Shown: one piece after another, positions 48,276 through 59,292 of the stretch
How the letters are laid out: every line of letters starts with the position of its first letter
Numbering within the stretch: the first letter of the stretch is position 1
Assembly: GCF_018035235.1 (NCBI RefSeq)
Contig: NZ_WPCV01000002.1
Span: 248,001 to 312,000 of the forward strand
Length of the DNA: 64,000 nucleotides
Direction of reading: 5' to 3'
Source of the DNA: Citrobacter sp. On2M
GTDB taxonomy: Bacteria > Pseudomonadota > Gammaproteobacteria > Enterobacterales > Enterobacteriaceae
Notes under the pieces: model-generated
Told to the model about the DNA's origin: nothing
Databases searched by the model: none
The model's input: only the letters and a program-made list of their open reading frames with translations
Translations under genes and position numbers: made by a program

Positions 48276-49751
48276 ATGACAACGACAATTGCCAATAGCG
48301 ACCTGCCGGTTGCGCGCCCTGCATGGGACAGCTCGCGCCTGCAATCCCGCATTGTTCACCTGGGATGCGGCGCTTTTCACCGCGCGCATCAGGCGCTGTA
48401 CACCCATCATTTGCTGGAAACCACCGACAGCGACTGGGGGATCTGTGAAGTTAACCTGATGCCGGGTAACGACTGCGTACTGATTGAAAATCTGCGCAAG
48501 CAGCAACTGCTGTATACCGTGGCGGAAAAAGGCGCGGACAACACCGTGCTGAAAGTGATCGGTTCAATGAAAGAAGCGCTGCACCCGGACCTTGACGGCT
48601 GTGACGGTATTTTACAGGCTATGGCGCGCCCGCAGACGGCAATTGTTTCGCTGACGGTCACCGAAAAAGGCTACTGCACCGATGCGGCCAGCGGTCAGTT
48701 AGATCTCAATAACCCGCTGATTAAACACGATCTGGCGAATCCTACCGCGCCGAAATCGGCGATTGGTTACATCGTACAAGCGCTGTACCTGCGTCGTGAG
48801 CAGGGGCTGGCTGCCTTCACCGTGATGTCCTGCGATAACGTGCGTGAAAATGGGCATGTGGCGAAAGTCGCGGTGCTGGGGCTGGCGCAGGCGCGCGACC
48901 CGCAGCTGGCGCAGTGGATTGAAGCTAATGCCACTTTCCCGTGCACCATGGTCGACCGCATTGTTCCGGCAGCGACGCCGGAAACGTTACAGGAGATTGC
49001 CGACCAGTTGGGCGTTTACGATCCGTGTGCTATCGCCTGCGAGCCGTTCCGTCAGTGGGTAATTGAAGACAATTTTGTCAACGGTCGTCCTGACTGGGAC
49101 AAGGTTGGCGCACAGTTCGTGGCCGACGTGGTGCCGTTTGAAATGATGAAACTGCGCATGCTCAACGGCAGCCACTCTTTCCTCGCGTATCTGGGCTATC
49201 TCGGCGGCTATGAAACTATCGCCGATACCATGACGAATCCGGCGTACCGCAAAGCGGCGTTTGCGCTGATGATGCAGGAGCAGGCGCCGACGCTCTCGAT
49301 GCCGGAAGGCACCGATCTCAACGCTTACGCGACCCTGCTGATCGAGCGTTTTAGCAACCCGTCTCTGCGCCACCGTACCTGGCAAATTGCGATGGACGGC
49401 AGCCAGAAACTGCCGCAGCGCCTGCTTGATCCAGTGCGCCTGCATCTGCAAAACGCCAGCGGCTGGCGTCACCTGGCGCTGGGCGTGGCGGGCTGGATGC
49501 GCTACACCCACGGTGTGGATGAGCAGGGGCAGGCCATTGATGTTGTCGACCCAATGCTGGCTGAATTCCAGCGCATTAACCGACAGTACCAGGGGGCCGA
49601 GCGCGTGACGGCGCTGCTGGGGCTGTCTGGCATTTTTGGTTATGACCTGGCGGAAAACGCCGACTTTGTGGAGACCATTATTGCGGTGTATCAACAGTTA
49701 TGTGAACACGGCGCACGTGAGTGCGTTGCGGCATTAAGCGCTGACGCATAA
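48276..49751 (+). CDS. uxuB: D-mannonate oxidoreductase (fructuronate reductase)
   Basis: The 491-residue NAD-dependent enzyme interconverts D-fructuronate and D-mannonate. It has the dinucleotide-binding segment HLGCGAFHRAH near the N-terminus and the catalytic KLRMLNGSHS motif in the middle, as in the polyol/mannitol dehydrogenase family. The frame opens upstream at 48204, but ATG 48276 has TGGAG upstream and gives the family start. It lacks stop or frameshift defects. Confidence 0.95.
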   Translation: MTTTIANSDLPVARPAWDSSRLQSRIVHLGCGAFHRAHQALYTHHLLETTDSDWGICEVNLMPGNDCVLIENLRKQQLLYTVAEKGADNTVLKVIGSMKEALHPDLDGCDGILQAMARPQTAIVSLTVTEKGYCTDAASGQLDLNNPLIKHDLANPTAPKSAIGYIVQALYLRREQGLAAFTVMSCDNVRENGHVAKVAVLGLAQARDPQLAQWIEANATFPCTMVDRIVPAATPETLQEIADQLGVYDPCAIACEPFRQWVIEDNFVNGRPDWDKVGAQFVADVVPFEMMKLRMLNGSHSFLAYLGYLGGYETIADTMTNPAYRKAAFALMMQEQAPTLSMPEGTDLNAYATLLIERFSNPSLRHRTWQIAMDGSQKLPQRLLDPVRLHLQNASGWRHLALGVAGWMRYTHGVDEQGQAIDVVDPMLAEFQRINRQYQGAERVTALLGLSGIFGYDLAENADFVETIIAVYQQLCEHGARECVAALSADA

Positions 49752-49766
49752 GCTCCGAACTATGAC

Positions 49767-49809
49767 GGGTCAATCAAAATATTGGTTTGGTTGACCCATT
49801 TTCTGTTTT
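49767..49809 (+). terminator. Terminator of uxuB
   Basis: GGGTCAATCAAA (49767-49778) pairs with TTTGGTTGACCC (49786-49797) with one G-U pair; ATTTTCTGTTTTT follows. The inner TTGGTTTGGTTGACC also resembles an UxuR half-site. Confidence 0.75.
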
Positions 49810-49883
49810 TGGCTTCCCGCAAATGCTATAGTTCGGTACTTATTCACCGTATCTGATTACACGCATCTGACGGACATAACACG

Positions 49884-50657
49884 ATGAAATCGAACACTTC
49901 TCAGCAAAGACCCTACCAGGAAGTGGGTGCCATGATCCGCGATCTGATTGTTCAGACGCCGTACCAGCCCGGTGAACGCTTACCACCAGAGCGTGAAATT
50001 GCCGAGATGCTCAATGTCACTCGCACGGTGGTTCGCGAAGCGTTAATCATGCTGGAAATTAAAGGCCTGGTGGACGTGCGGCGCGGGGCCGGGATCTACG
50101 TGCTCGATAATGCGGATGCGCAGACCATCGACAGTACGGATGCAAATCATTGCAATGATGCGGGGCCGTTTGAGCTGCTGCAGGCGCGGCAGCTGCTGGA
50201 AAGCAATATCGCTGAATTTGCCGCGCTGCAGGCTACCCGCGAAGATATCGTCAAAATGCGCCAGGCGTTGCGGCTCGAAGAGCGGGAGCTGGCGTCCAGC
50301 GAGCCAAACGGTTCTGAAAGCGGCGACATGCAGTTCCATCTCGCCATCGCCGAAGCCACGCATAACAGCATGCTGGTGGAGCTGTTTCGCCAGTCATGGC
50401 AGTGGCGTGAGAACAACCCGATGTGGATCCAGCTCCATAGCCACCTCGACGACACTCATTACCGCAAAGAATGGATGGGCGACCATAAACAGATCCTTGC
50501 GGCATTAATCAAAAAAGATGCTCGCGCGGCCAAGCTTGCCATGTGGCAGCATCTGGAAAATGTCAAACAGCGCCTGCTGGAGTTTTCAAATGTAGATGAC
50601 ATTGATTTTGATGGTTATCTGTTTGATTCCTGGCCGCTGGATAAAGTTAATGCGTGA
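49884..50657 (+). CDS. uxuR: GntR-family repressor of the uxu operon
   Basis: The 257-residue regulator has an N-terminal winged helix (about residues 10-75, including LPPEREIAEMLNVTRTVVRE) and a FadR-type helical effector domain with the metal-site histidine in AEATHNS. It represses uxuAB and responds to fructuronate in E. coli. It follows uxuB after a terminator, so it has its own promoter. Confidence 0.94.
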   Translation: MKSNTSQQRPYQEVGAMIRDLIVQTPYQPGERLPPEREIAEMLNVTRTVVREALIMLEIKGLVDVRRGAGIYVLDNADAQTIDSTDANHCNDAGPFELLQARQLLESNIAEFAALQATREDIVKMRQALRLEERELASSEPNGSESGDMQFHLAIAEATHNSMLVELFRQSWQWRENNPMWIQLHSHLDDTHYRKEWMGDHKQILAALIKKDARAAKLAMWQHLENVKQRLLEFSNVDDIDFDGYLFDSWPLDKVNA

Positions 50658-51304
50658 TTTTCCTTCTCTCATAAGCGGGCTATTGCGGCCCGCACCGCAC
50701 TTTTACGTATCCTTATTCATTGTCCTACCAGGCCGATATTCACGTTTTGAATGACACGTAAAAAATTGTTTCCATCGCCTCAAATGATCATTTTTCCGCC
50801 GTCTTTGTGCGATGGAAATTGATTTATATCAATTAAAAACAACTTATTTTCGCGTGCAAAAAAATGCGTTATTTACCTTATTTTTACCTTTCCGTGCTTA
50901 TTTTTAGACAAAACGGATCTGGGTAAAGTGAGAATCAACGCGATCCCTGCAGTTATCAGGATAAGGCATATCGGCATAACTACGCATAAAAACAAGCGTT
51001 TCGCGTAAATGTATACATTAATGAGGGTGTGTAACTTATTGGCCATTATGATGTTTTGAGTTGTGGTATGTCTAACGTAAATTTCTCATGTTTTTTAATC
51101 AAATGAATAAAATCGAATAAGCGTAAAGTTAACATTACATATTGTTCCATAAACATGTCATCTTTCACTTGAAACATTGTTCCATTTTTCTGCTTTTTAT
51201 TAACAATTTCATTACTATTATGACTGTATTTTGCCGTTGACATGTTTTTACACTAACTGCATATTTCATAACCATAAGCGTGTCATTACGTTCAGGAGTT
51301 GAAA
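50658..51304. promoter_or_regulatory. Gene-free region between uxuR and the RHH gene
   Basis: This 647-base gap is A+T-rich. At 50675-50693 GCGGGC and GCCCGC form a short stem that may end uxuR transcription. A perfect FNR box is at 50819-50832 and is listed separately. Beyond it I see no gene with a Shine-Dalgarno; a 65-codon minus-strand frame at 51046-51243 lacks one and is not called. Confidence 0.45.
50819..50832. promoter_or_regulatory. Perfect FNR box
   Basis: TTGAT-TTAT-ATCAA matches the FNR consensus TTGAT-N4-ATCAA at every arm position. No gene starts within 470 bases on the plus side, so its target is unclear. Confidence 0.6.
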
Positions 51305-51508
51305 ATGCCATCTCGAGACTATCCCGATATTCGAAAACCCAGAGGGACCCGATCAAAAGATATGGTTCTTTTAAGTGCCCGTGTCGATACCTCTTTATGG
51401 GAATATGTGCGAACGCTGGCATTTGAAACACGAAAAAGCAAACAAGATATTATTGCTGAAGCATTAATGTTACATCGCTCTGTTAATAAGAGTGAAAGTT
51501 TAGAGTAA
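51305..51508 (+). CDS. Small ribbon-helix-helix protein
   Basis: The 67-residue protein has the pattern of a CopG/Arc-type ribbon-helix-helix DNA-binding domain: a short strand VLLSARVDTSLWEYV, then helix RTLAFETRKSKQDIIAEALML. The ATG at 51305 has CAGGAG 7 bases ahead. It is a single gene with no partner that would make it a clear antitoxin. It may be a stand-alone regulator; its target is unknown. Confidence 0.7.
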   Translation: MPSRDYPDIRKPRGTRSKDMVLLSARVDTSLWEYVRTLAFETRKSKQDIIAEALMLHRSVNKSESLE

Positions 51509-51714
51509 TGACTCTCTGTCCGGGTTTTGTTTAAAACCCAAGAATGAAATATGTCTTGCTACTTCACTTTGAAAGTCAGTTTGATGGCGTAAATCGGGAA
51601 GATATTTATAGCCATTTTTCATCAAGAGTGTTTAATCTGACAAAGTTATTAGCTTACGGGATACTTTTTAAACCGTGACAGGTATTTACCTGGATATATT
51701 GTTGCTGCTTAAGA

Positions 51715-52908
51715 TTATATTCTTTTAGCGGTGATGAATCGCTGTTTGTATAATTGTGCGGCGCTAATTAACGCGGCGAAAAGCAGCGCTGCCGCACCAC
51801 ACAGTGTGGCGTTGATGATGGCAACTGCGCCGCTTCCCAGCAGGCTGGTTAATAGCGGTCCGAGAATTTGTCCAATGCCGTATGTCAGGGTGACCAGACC
51901 CAGCAGATTAATATTGCGCGGCACGCTAAGTTGACGGGCGAGCGGCATCACCAGCGACGTGGTGCCCATAAACGTTGCACCAAAACCGACGCTGCTTATC
52001 ACCAGCAGCGGCAAGGAATCGCTGGCGAGCGTCATGACCACGCAGGCGCTTTGTATCAGCAAATTCGCCGTCAGGCATTGCAATACTCCCCAGCGTCGGG
52101 CGGCCCACAGCCAGGCGAAACACCCCGGAATAATCGATATGCCAACCAGCGACCAGAGATGAGCCGTCAGCAGAGGCGAACCGGCGCTTTTCGCCATCAG
52201 TGGCAGGTAGGTGGCGACAATGATGTAACCAAATCCGGCCAGCCCGTACAGCAGCGCCAGCAGCCACCAGGACATCGGCTGATGCTCTGTTTTTACCGGG
52301 GGCGCGGCGGGGAGCGTATGGTCGCGAGAGGGCAGAAGCATAACCAGTAGCACAAAGAACAGAGCCGAGGCTGCCGCTGCCCCTAACCACAACGTGTGTG
52401 ATGACAGCGCAAAGTGCAGACCACTGATGACATATTCATTACCCATCAAAATGCCAGCGCCAACGCCGGAGAACAACGCGGCGATCACGAAGGGATGACG
52501 GGTATGATGCAGAACGATCATCGAGCCAAAGATCATCATACCGGCACTGGCGACGCCCGCCAGAAAGCGGATCAGCATGACCAGCACAGGCTGTGTAAAG
52601 CTGGCCATCGCCAGAATCAGTCCGGCGGTGGCGAGTGCAGAAATTAACAGCATCGGGCGTAAGCGTGAGGGAAGGTGGAAGAGCCCGAAGGAGAAGAGCA
52701 GGCTTCCCGCCAGATATCCGGCGTAGTTGGCGCTGGCAATCCACGAGAGCTGGTCAAACGTAAATTGACCTTCCGACAGCAGTACCGGCAGCATTGGGGT
52801 ATACAGAAAGCGCCCAATCCCCATGCCCAGCGTTAAGACCAGCATGCCAAAGAGTGCGACGCTGATGGCATGGCGATTTGAATCTGGACTTCCCTGAGAC
52901 ATACGCAC
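51715..52908 (-). CDS. yjiJ: MFS transporter of the YbfB/YjiJ family
   Basis: The 397-residue protein has about twelve membrane segments in two halves and matches E. coli YjiJ in length and map position. Substrate is unknown. AAGGT lies just upstream of the first ATG (52908). It is followed on the minus strand by a long A+T-rich stretch towards the RHH gene, and upstream by yjiN on the same strand with a 93-base gap. Confidence 0.88.
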   Translation of the reverse strand: MRMSQGSPDSNRHAISVALFGMLVLTLGMGIGRFLYTPMLPVLLSEGQFTFDQLSWIASANYAGYLAGSLLFSFGLFHLPSRLRPMLLISALATAGLILAMASFTQPVLVMLIRFLAGVASAGMMIFGSMIVLHHTRHPFVIAALFSGVGAGILMGNEYVISGLHFALSSHTLWLGAAAASALFFVLLVMLLPSRDHTLPAAPPVKTEHQPMSWWLLALLYGLAGFGYIIVATYLPLMAKSAGSPLLTAHLWSLVGISIIPGCFAWLWAARRWGVLQCLTANLLIQSACVVMTLASDSLPLLVISSVGFGATFMGTTSLVMPLARQLSVPRNINLLGLVTLTYGIGQILGPLLTSLLGSGAVAIINATLCGAAALLFAALISAAQLYKQRFITAKRI

Positions 52909-53001
52909 CTTGATTTCACACAGTGAGTCGGGTGATTGTTATATTACATGTGTAAATGATAATGAAAAGTAAAAAAATAAACGACGCAAAAACCTTTCTC
53001 C

Positions 53002-54282
53002 TTAAAAATTCGCCAGCGTCAGCAGGGACGGAATTTGTGACAACAGATATAACACCAGCCCAATAGAACCTCCGACCAGCGTGCCGTTAACGCGGATAAA
53101 CTGCAAATCTTTGCCGATGTTTAACTCAATTTGCTGTGACATATCGCGTGCATCCCAACTTTTCACTGTGTCGCTGATATGGCGTGTCAGGAAGGAGGCA
53201 AACTCCGGGGCAACTTTATGTGCGGCCTGCTCCAGATGCCCATTGAGTGAGGCACGCAAGGCGCTGTCAGCAACCAGCGTTTCGCCAAACCACTGCCCGG
53301 CGCTGGCAATGCGCTGCTTCACGCGGGAATCGTCGGCGTTAATATCTGTTTTCACCCACTGGCGCAGATCTGCCCACAGTTCGCCAAGATAACGGTTGAA
53401 GGCTTCGTCTTCCTTCAGATAGCTTTTCATGCTTTCGGCCCGCACTGCCATCTCAGGATCGTTTTTGAGCTTGTCGATGAGCTTAAACGTGGCGCGATCG
53501 AACGCGTGGCGGATCTGATGCGCTTGATCGTGGCTGATGTCATCCAACAAGGAGTTAACGGCTTCCGATACCAGCTCGGCGCTGTGTTCGCCCAGCCATT
53601 CGGTCGGCAGGATCTTTGCTTTCAGCGGATGCTCGGTCTCCAGCCAGTGCACTATCTGTCGGGCGATAAATGTCCGCGAACTGTCGCGCTGGAGCAGGGC
53701 AATAAGCTGGGCAATGAGCGTGTCGAGCAGTACCTGATGGCGATTGTTTTTGGTCATGCTTTCCAGCATCAGAGCACTGGTTCCGGAGAGATCGACCTTG
53801 TCGATGGCTTTGTGCACCGCCCGCTTGATCAGCCGCTGGATGCGAGCGTCGTCGGTCAGCTCCAGAAAGCCGCTCATGATCTGCAGCAGATGTTGACCAA
53901 TACGCTGGGTGTTTTCCGGCTGGCTGAACCAGTTGCCGATTAGAAGCGCCGGTTCATGGCGGCGGATCAGAGCTACCAGAGATTGGGTATCGAGGAATTT
54001 CTCTTGCACAAACTGCCCGAGATTTTCGCCGATCCGATCCTTATTGCGAGGGATAATCGCCGTATGTTGCGAAATAAACGGGATCGGCACCCGACGAAAA
54101 AGCGCCACCACAGCGAACCAGTCCGCCAGCGCGCCTACCATCGCTGCTTCAGCGATCGCCTTGGTCCCGAGAACCCAGAAATTAGGCGGCAGAAACAGCG
54201 TGATGACGAAGGTGGCGGCCGCAATCAGCAGCAATGAGAGCGCCAGTCGCTTGGCGCGTTTGAGTTCAGCAATTTTATTCAT
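53002..54282 (-). CDS. yjiN: DUF445 membrane protein YjiN
   Basis: The 426-residue DUF445 protein has two N-terminal membrane segments (about residues 14-52), a long helical soluble part and one C-terminal segment ([19 protein letters not shown]). Its role is not established. It keeps the E. coli order yjiJ-yjiN-mdtM, except that three genes (LysR, symporter, lyase) are inserted next to it here. Confidence 0.88.
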   Translation of the reverse strand: MNKIAELKRAKRLALSLLLIAAATFVITLFLPPNFWVLGTKAIAEAAMVGALADWFAVVALFRRVPIPFISQHTAIIPRNKDRIGENLGQFVQEKFLDTQSLVALIRRHEPALLIGNWFSQPENTQRIGQHLLQIMSGFLELTDDARIQRLIKRAVHKAIDKVDLSGTSALMLESMTKNNRHQVLLDTLIAQLIALLQRDSSRTFIARQIVHWLETEHPLKAKILPTEWLGEHSAELVSEAVNSLLDDISHDQAHQIRHAFDRATFKLIDKLKNDPEMAVRAESMKSYLKEDEAFNRYLGELWADLRQWVKTDINADDSRVKQRIASAGQWFGETLVADSALRASLNGHLEQAAHKVAPEFASFLTRHISDTVKSWDARDMSQQIELNIGKDLQFIRVNGTLVGGSIGLVLYLLSQIPSLLTLANF

Positions 54283-54357
54283 AGGCTTAAGGATAGAGCC
54301 AGACGGGGGGATCGCGCAAAAAATGTGGTGCGCGTCCCATTTTCAGGCGGAGAGACC

Positions 54358-55284
54358 TTACTTCGGGATCCAGTTGTCCCAGGCGGGTAAGGGGCCGAGT
54401 TCTGCCACCAGAAAATCGATAAACGAACGCACTTTCGGGTTGCTGTACTTGCTGGGAAAGTACAGTGCATACAGGGTGTGAGTTTCACAGGTGATGGTGC
54501 CGTCGAGCATTAGCGGCGTGATCTCTTCTTTTTGAATATGATCGCCAATCAGATAAGTGGGCAAATACGCCACCCCCTGATCTTCTAACACCGATTTCAA
54601 CAGCACCAGACTGCTGTTGGCCTGGATCGGCATATGCAGTTTTAACTGATGCAGTCGATCCTGTTCATCTGCCACCTTCAGCACCGGCGTGAGGCCCGGG
54701 TAAACCAGGCAATCATGATCTACCAGATCGCTCCGGCGCTGGGGCATGCCTTTTTTGGCAAGGTAGCCGGGTGAGGCACAGTACGCCCAGCGAACAGGCA
54801 CCAGTTTGCGCATCGCATAGTTTTGCGGCGGTGCGGTGGAAATTCGCAGGGCAATGTCGAAATCCGTTTCGTTCAGATTCACAAAGTTATCGTTGAGATC
54901 GATATACAGATTCACATCCGGGAACTGGGAGCGATATTTATCCACCAGGTTCACCAGTCGGGAATAACCAAACGCAATGGAGCAGGTTATACGTAATTCA
55001 CCCTGCGGGTTATGGTAATAACCGGAAGTAGTGTTCAGTGTTTCATCGAATTCTTTCAACAGCTTGTTAGCGCGATTAAAGAGATATTGCCCGGCATCGG
55101 TCAGGGTAATACTGCGGGTGGTGCGTTTAATTAATGTCGTGCCTAACGTATCTTCCATCGCCGCCAGGCTTTTGCTGACCGCAGACGGCGAGACGTTGAG
55201 CTGTGCCGCGGCTTCTGACAATCCTCCGCAGTCGACGATTTTAGTAAAAAACTCAAGATGCTTAAGTGAAATCGGCGTACTCAT
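54358..55284 (-). CDS. LysR-family transcriptional regulator
   Basis: The 308-residue protein has an N-terminal winged helix (LKHLEFFTKIVDCGGLSEAA and AVSKSLAAMEDTLG, residues about 6-50) and a LysR substrate-binding domain. It is not HypT (YjiE), whose sequence is different. It is divergent from the symporter-lyase operon across 219 bases and is probably its activator. The chosen ATG at 55284 has AAGGA 5 bases upstream; an upstream in-frame ATG at 55314 has none. Confidence 0.85.
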   Translation of the reverse strand: MSTPISLKHLEFFTKIVDCGGLSEAAAQLNVSPSAVSKSLAAMEDTLGTTLIKRTTRSITLTDAGQYLFNRANKLLKEFDETLNTTSGYYHNPQGELRITCSIAFGYSRLVNLVDKYRSQFPDVNLYIDLNDNFVNLNETDFDIALRISTAPPQNYAMRKLVPVRWAYCASPGYLAKKGMPQRRSDLVDHDCLVYPGLTPVLKVADEQDRLHQLKLHMPIQANSSLVLLKSVLEDQGVAYLPTYLIGDHIQKEEITPLMLDGTITCETHTLYALYFPSKYSNPKVRSFIDFLVAELGPLPAWDNWIPK

Positions 55285-55503
55285 AATTTCCTTAAATTCA
55301 CAAGTGATTTGCAAAAACGGTACGAATAGGCCGTTACATTCATCTTTTAAACATGCAACTATTGAATCACAGGAAACAACTTGCTGGCAAAATGAAAAAA
55401 TAACAACTTAGGTGAGTTACGTCACAAAATAAAAGGAGGCGAAACGGAAACTCATCACATTGTGAATTTAATCTCATTAATTATTATTCTAAAGGTACCG
55501 ATT

Positions 55504-56736
55504 ATGTGGTCACGACTCGAACCCTACAGATCGTCGATTATTTTATTAGTTGCTTTGGTGATTGGCGGCTTATTAGGCATTTATGCCCCATCGTTTGCAG
55601 GTAAACTCCAGCCTATAGGTCAGATATTCCTGAACCTGTTATTTATGATTATTGTGCCGCTGGTGGGGATCAGCGTCATGTCGTCCATCGCCAGTATGAC
55701 CGACCTGAAAAGGTTAGGGCGCATCATGGCGATAATCTTTATTGTTTCGATCGCGATGGCCTTTATTCCGGCGGCCGGGATCGTCGCGCTGGCGCTATGG
55801 TATAACCCGGCGCAGGGCGTCACTATCGATCTCTCGCAGTCGGTGCAGGCGGGCAGTGGCAAGATGGATTTTGTCAGCATGATCACCACCAGCGACTTTA
55901 TCGGACTGTTTTCTAAGTCCAATATTCTGGCGCTGATCGTAATGGCGATCATCGCCGGAGTGGCGATTGGGCAATCAGATCAGGCCGGTAAACGCATTGC
56001 GTCGCTGCTGGAAGATGCTAATACCGTGATCATGAAGATCGTCTCGATCATTATGAAGGTGGCGCCGGTTGGTCTGGGCTGTTATTTCGCGGCCACCATG
56101 GCCAGTCAGGACTCTGCACTGCTGTTAACCTTTGCCCGTGCTATCGGCCTGTTTATGGTCGCCACGTTGGTCTACTTTGTTTTTGGCTCGATTATCTATT
56201 CGTACATTGGCGGCGGTGTTCCAGCAGTCAAAGCCTTCTGGCGAAACGCGATTGAACCCTCCGCGACCGCGCTGGGAACCTGCTCTTCGCTGGGGACGCT
56301 CCCGGTGACCCTGCGTGCCGGTAAGGCGATGGGGATTAACCCGGAAATCGTTGATGTTTCCATTCCGCTGCTGGTTAACCTGAACAAAGGCGGCGTGGCG
56401 ATGATTGCCGCGCTGAAAATTGTCTTTATCTATTCCGTACTGGGCATGGAGTTCACTACCGAAACCTTCTTCCTGACGATGCTGATTGCGGTGCTCTCCG
56501 CCATTATCGTCGGCGGCGTGCCGGGCGGGGCGTTCCTCGGTGAAATCTTTATCGTCACCACGCTGGGTCTGCCAATGGAAGCGATCCCGATGCTGGTGGT
56601 GCTGGGCACCATTACCGATGCGCCAGCCACGTTGATTAACGTAATCCATGATTTGAATGCGGCGCAGATTGTTGAACGGTTCGCTGGAAAAAAGCAGATC
56701 AACACTGAAATAAACTCTACTGCTACGGTGGTATAG
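55504..56736 (+). CDS. Dicarboxylate/amino acid:cation symporter
   Basis: The 410-residue protein belongs to the DAACS family of GltP and DctA. Visible are about eight membrane helices, the serine-rich re-entrant loop around [12 protein letters not shown], and the NLNKGG and [13 protein letters not shown] segments that bind substrate and cation. It lies 31 bases ahead of a cystathionine-lyase gene, so its substrate is probably a sulphur amino acid such as cystine or cystathionine, rather than glutamate. The open frame starts at 55462, but ATG 55504 follows AAAGGT and fits the family. Confidence 0.85.
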   Translation: MWSRLEPYRSSIILLVALVIGGLLGIYAPSFAGKLQPIGQIFLNLLFMIIVPLVGISVMSSIASMTDLKRLGRIMAIIFIVSIAMAFIPAAGIVALALWYNPAQGVTIDLSQSVQAGSGKMDFVSMITTSDFIGLFSKSNILALIVMAIIAGVAIGQSDQAGKRIASLLEDANTVIMKIVSIIMKVAPVGLGCYFAATMASQDSALLLTFARAIGLFMVATLVYFVFGSIIYSYIGGGVPAVKAFWRNAIEPSATALGTCSSLGTLPVTLRAGKAMGINPEIVDVSIPLLVNLNKGGVAMIAALKIVFIYSVLGMEFTTETFFLTMLIAVLSAIIVGGVPGGAFLGEIFIVTTLGLPMEAIPMLVVLGTITDAPATLINVIHDLNAAQIVERFAGKKQINTEINSTATVV

Positions 56737-56767
56737 ATTTTCACACGGATTAAGAACAGGAGATGTT

Positions 56768-57958
56768 ATGAAAGACGCAATGAAGCTTGAGACGCACCTG
56801 GTTGTTGCGGGTCGCGACAAACGTTATACCCAGGGAGCGGTGAATCCGGTGATCCAACGCGCCTCTTCGCTGGTGTTTGATACCGTGAAGGACAAGAAAT
56901 TTGCCACCGCCAATCGTGCGAACGGCGAACTGTTTTACGGTCGTCGCGGCACATACACGCACTTTGCTTTCCAGAAGGCCATGAGCGAGCTGGAAGGAGG
57001 CGTTGGTTGCGCGCTGTACCCGTGCGGTGCGGCGGCGGTCACTAATGCGATTCTGGCGTTTGTTCAAAGCGGCGACCATATCCTGATGACCGGCGCGGCC
57101 TATGAACCAACCCAGGATTTTTGTAATAAGATCCTGAGTAAATTCAACGTTGAAACCACCTATTACGATCCGCTGATCGGCCCGGGTATTGTCGATCTTC
57201 TGCGTCCTGAAACGAAAGTGGTATTCCTGGAATCCCCCAGTTCAATCACCATGGAAGTGCAGGACGTGCCGGGAATGGTGAAGGCGATCCGCGCGGTGAA
57301 CCCGGAGATTGTCATTATGATCGACAATACCTGGGCAGCGGGTGTGCTGTTTAAAGCGTTGGATTATGGCGTGGATATTTCCATTCAGGCGGGAACGAAG
57401 TACACCATTGGTCATTCGGACGGCATGTTAGGCACGGCGGTGTCCAACGCCCGTTGCTGGGATCGCCTGCGTGAAAATTCCTATCTGATGGGACAAACGC
57501 TGGATGCCGATACGGCCTACAACGGCAGCCGTGGATTGCGCACCCTGGCTGTACGCCTGAAGCAGCATCAGGAAAGCAGCATCCATATTGCCCGCTGGTT
57601 GTCGGCCAGACCGGAAGTGGCGCGGGTGAATCATCCGGCCTTACCGGAGTGTCCGGGGCACGAGTATTTTCAGCGTGACTTTACCGGAAGCTCAGGTCTG
57701 TTCTCGTTCGTGCTGAAAAAGAGACTTACCGACGAGCAGATGGCGAATTTCCTCGATAACTTCTCGCTGTTCCATATGGCTTATTCGTGGGGCGGGTTTG
57801 AGTCGCTCATTCTGGCGAATCAGCCGGAGGAACTGAACAGCATTCGCCCGGCAGGAGAGGTGGATTTCAGCGGCACGCTGGTCAGGGTGCATATCGGCCT
57901 TGAGGATATCGACGATCTGATTGCCGATCTCGAAGCGGGATTTGCGCGTATTGCTTAA
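56768..57958 (+). CDS. Cystathionine beta-lyase-like PLP enzyme (MetC paralogue)
   Basis: The 396-residue Cys/Met-metabolism PLP enzyme resembles E. coli MetC along its full length. The PLP lysine is Lys211 in [12 protein letters not shown]; the phosphate-binding [10 protein letters not shown] and the RRGT segment of the neighbouring subunit are intact. It should cleave the C-S bond of cystathionine, cystine or cysteine to pyruvate, ammonia and a thiol. The backbone metC is elsewhere in Enterobacteriaceae, so this is probably a second, catabolic copy, tied to the adjacent symporter and LysR regulator. It is not the known C. freundii methionine gamma-lyase. Confidence 0.88.
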   Translation: MKDAMKLETHLVVAGRDKRYTQGAVNPVIQRASSLVFDTVKDKKFATANRANGELFYGRRGTYTHFAFQKAMSELEGGVGCALYPCGAAAVTNAILAFVQSGDHILMTGAAYEPTQDFCNKILSKFNVETTYYDPLIGPGIVDLLRPETKVVFLESPSSITMEVQDVPGMVKAIRAVNPEIVIMIDNTWAAGVLFKALDYGVDISIQAGTKYTIGHSDGMLGTAVSNARCWDRLRENSYLMGQTLDADTAYNGSRGLRTLAVRLKQHQESSIHIARWLSARPEVARVNHPALPECPGHEYFQRDFTGSSGLFSFVLKKRLTDEQMANFLDNFSLFHMAYSWGGFESLILANQPEELNSIRPAGEVDFSGTLVRVHIGLEDIDDLIADLEAGFARIA

Positions 57959-57972
57959 GGTGATGTGAGTTG

Positions 57973-58051
57973 TGTCGGATGTGGCGCAAACGTCATATCC
58001 GGCCTGTTGCAACTATGCAGGCCAGATAAGCGTAAGCGCCATCCGGCATGT
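57973..58051. repeat. BIME / REP pair between the lyase gene and mdtM
   Basis: GTCGGATGTGGCG...CATATCCGGCC and GGCCAGATAAGCG...CGCCATCCGGC are two REP-type arms placed between convergent gene ends. Confidence 0.8.
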
Positions 58052-59292
58052 TAGCTCTCTGTGGCTAACGTCGTCGCCTCATGCTGGCGCACCCGTTTGA
58101 GCAAGGCTGCCAGCGTGAACACGACAGCGATCCCCGCCACAACCGCCAGCAGATGAAACGAGATCCTGCCACCGTTAAACCACAGCCAACGCCCGATTTC
58201 GACAGAAACCGCCATCACCGTCAGGATCACCATATTCAGTGACGCGGAAACAGTGCCCTTCGGTAAGTTGTTGGAAAAAAGCGTAAAACGAAACAGCGTT
58301 GGGAAGATCATTCCAATGCCAAACGCATACAGGCTGGTTCCCAGCACCGACCACAGCCAGACGTGCGGCCACAGCAAATTACCCGCGATCAGCACCGCTA
58401 ACCCGCTCAGTTGAACAGGCACGGCGCGCCAGATAAAACTGGGTTGGGTTGGATCCTTCACAAAACGAACCACCACCATATTGGCGACGATCACCGCACC
58501 AAATACTGGCGCCTGCGCCCAGGCAAACTGCGATGTGGTCATGCCGCCCGCATCAATCAGGATCACGGGTGAGACTGCCACCCAGCTCATCATCGGGATA
58601 TAGCTTAGCGACAGCGTGGCTGCGCCAAACAGGAATACCCGGTTGCGGAAAACGTCGCGGAAATCGCGCAGCACGCCACGCGCGCTGAACGGCACCGCGC
58701 CGCGCTGGACGGTTTCCGGCATTGCCAGTAGCAGGCCAACGAAGGCGATAAGCCCCATGACGGCAATAATGGCAAACAGAAACTTCCAGTGGACAAAGTG
58801 CATTAGCGCAGCCCCGGAGAGTGGGCCAATAACCGGCGCAACCAGCACAATGGAGGTGATTACCGCCATCAGCTTAATGGCCTTCGTTTGCCCAAACGCC
58901 TCCTGCACCGTGACATAACCCACAGTGGCGATAAAGCAGATGCTGGTGCCCTGCACAAAACGCGCAACCAGAAATTGCGTCATTGAGGTGGTGAACAGCG
59001 TGGCCGCGCAGGCGAGCGTAAAGATTAACGCACCCGCAATCAGCACCGGTCGACGACCAATCCGGTCTGAAAGCGGGCCTAACAGCCATTGCAGCGCCAT
59101 GCCGCCTGCCAGATAAAGGCTCACTGCAGCCGGTGCCAGGCTGACATCGGCGTTGAAATCGCGCACGACATTAATGATGCCGGGTTGGATCAGGTCCGTC
59201 GACAGATAGGCGGCGAAGTCGTACAGAATCAACGCGATGGGGAAAAATAGCGTCGTGGCGCGTTGGGAGAAAAACGCGAAAATCCGTTGCAT
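58051..59292 (-). CDS. mdtM: Multidrug efflux MFS transporter MdtM
   Basis: The 413-residue protein has twelve predicted membrane segments. It carries the MFS motif [16 protein letters not shown] after helix 2 and the drug-proton antiporter motif C around [11 protein letters not shown]. The sequence matches E. coli MdtM, which exports drugs, ethidium, bile salts and chloramphenicol and takes part in alkali tolerance. The start at 59292 has AAGGAG upstream; the longer frame to 59391 is not supported. Confidence 0.93.
   Translation of the reverse strand: MQRIFAFFSQRATTLFFPIALILYDFAAYLSTDLIQPGIINVVRDFNADVSLAPAAVSLYLAGGMALQWLLGPLSDRIGRRPVLIAGALIFTLACAATLFTTSMTQFLVARFVQGTSICFIATVGYVTVQEAFGQTKAIKLMAVITSIVLVAPVIGPLSGAALMHFVHWKFLFAIIAVMGLIAFVGLLLAMPETVQRGAVPFSARGVLRDFRDVFRNRVFLFGAATLSLSYIPMMSWVAVSPVILIDAGGMTTSQFAWAQAPVFGAVIVANMVVVRFVKDPTQPSFIWRAVPVQLSGLAVLIAGNLLWPHVWLWSVLGTSLYAFGIGMIFPTLFRFTLFSNNLPKGTVSASLNMVILTVMAVSVEIGRWLWFNGGRISFHLLAVVAGIAVVFTLAALLKRVRQHEATTLATES

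Noticed and set aside
51046-51243. A 65-codon minus-strand frame divergent from the RHH gene
   Set aside because: No Shine-Dalgarno precedes its ATG and the sequence resembles no family; it lies in an A+T-rich gap where such frames arise by chance.
54358-55284. Identification of the LysR gene as hypT (yjiE)
   Set aside because: The map position is close to that of hypT in E. coli but the sequence does not match it beyond the general LysR fold.
56768-57958. Identification of the PLP lyase as the C. freundii methionine gamma-lyase
   Set aside because: Its sequence follows MetC ([26 protein letters not shown]) and not the methionine gamma-lyase pattern.
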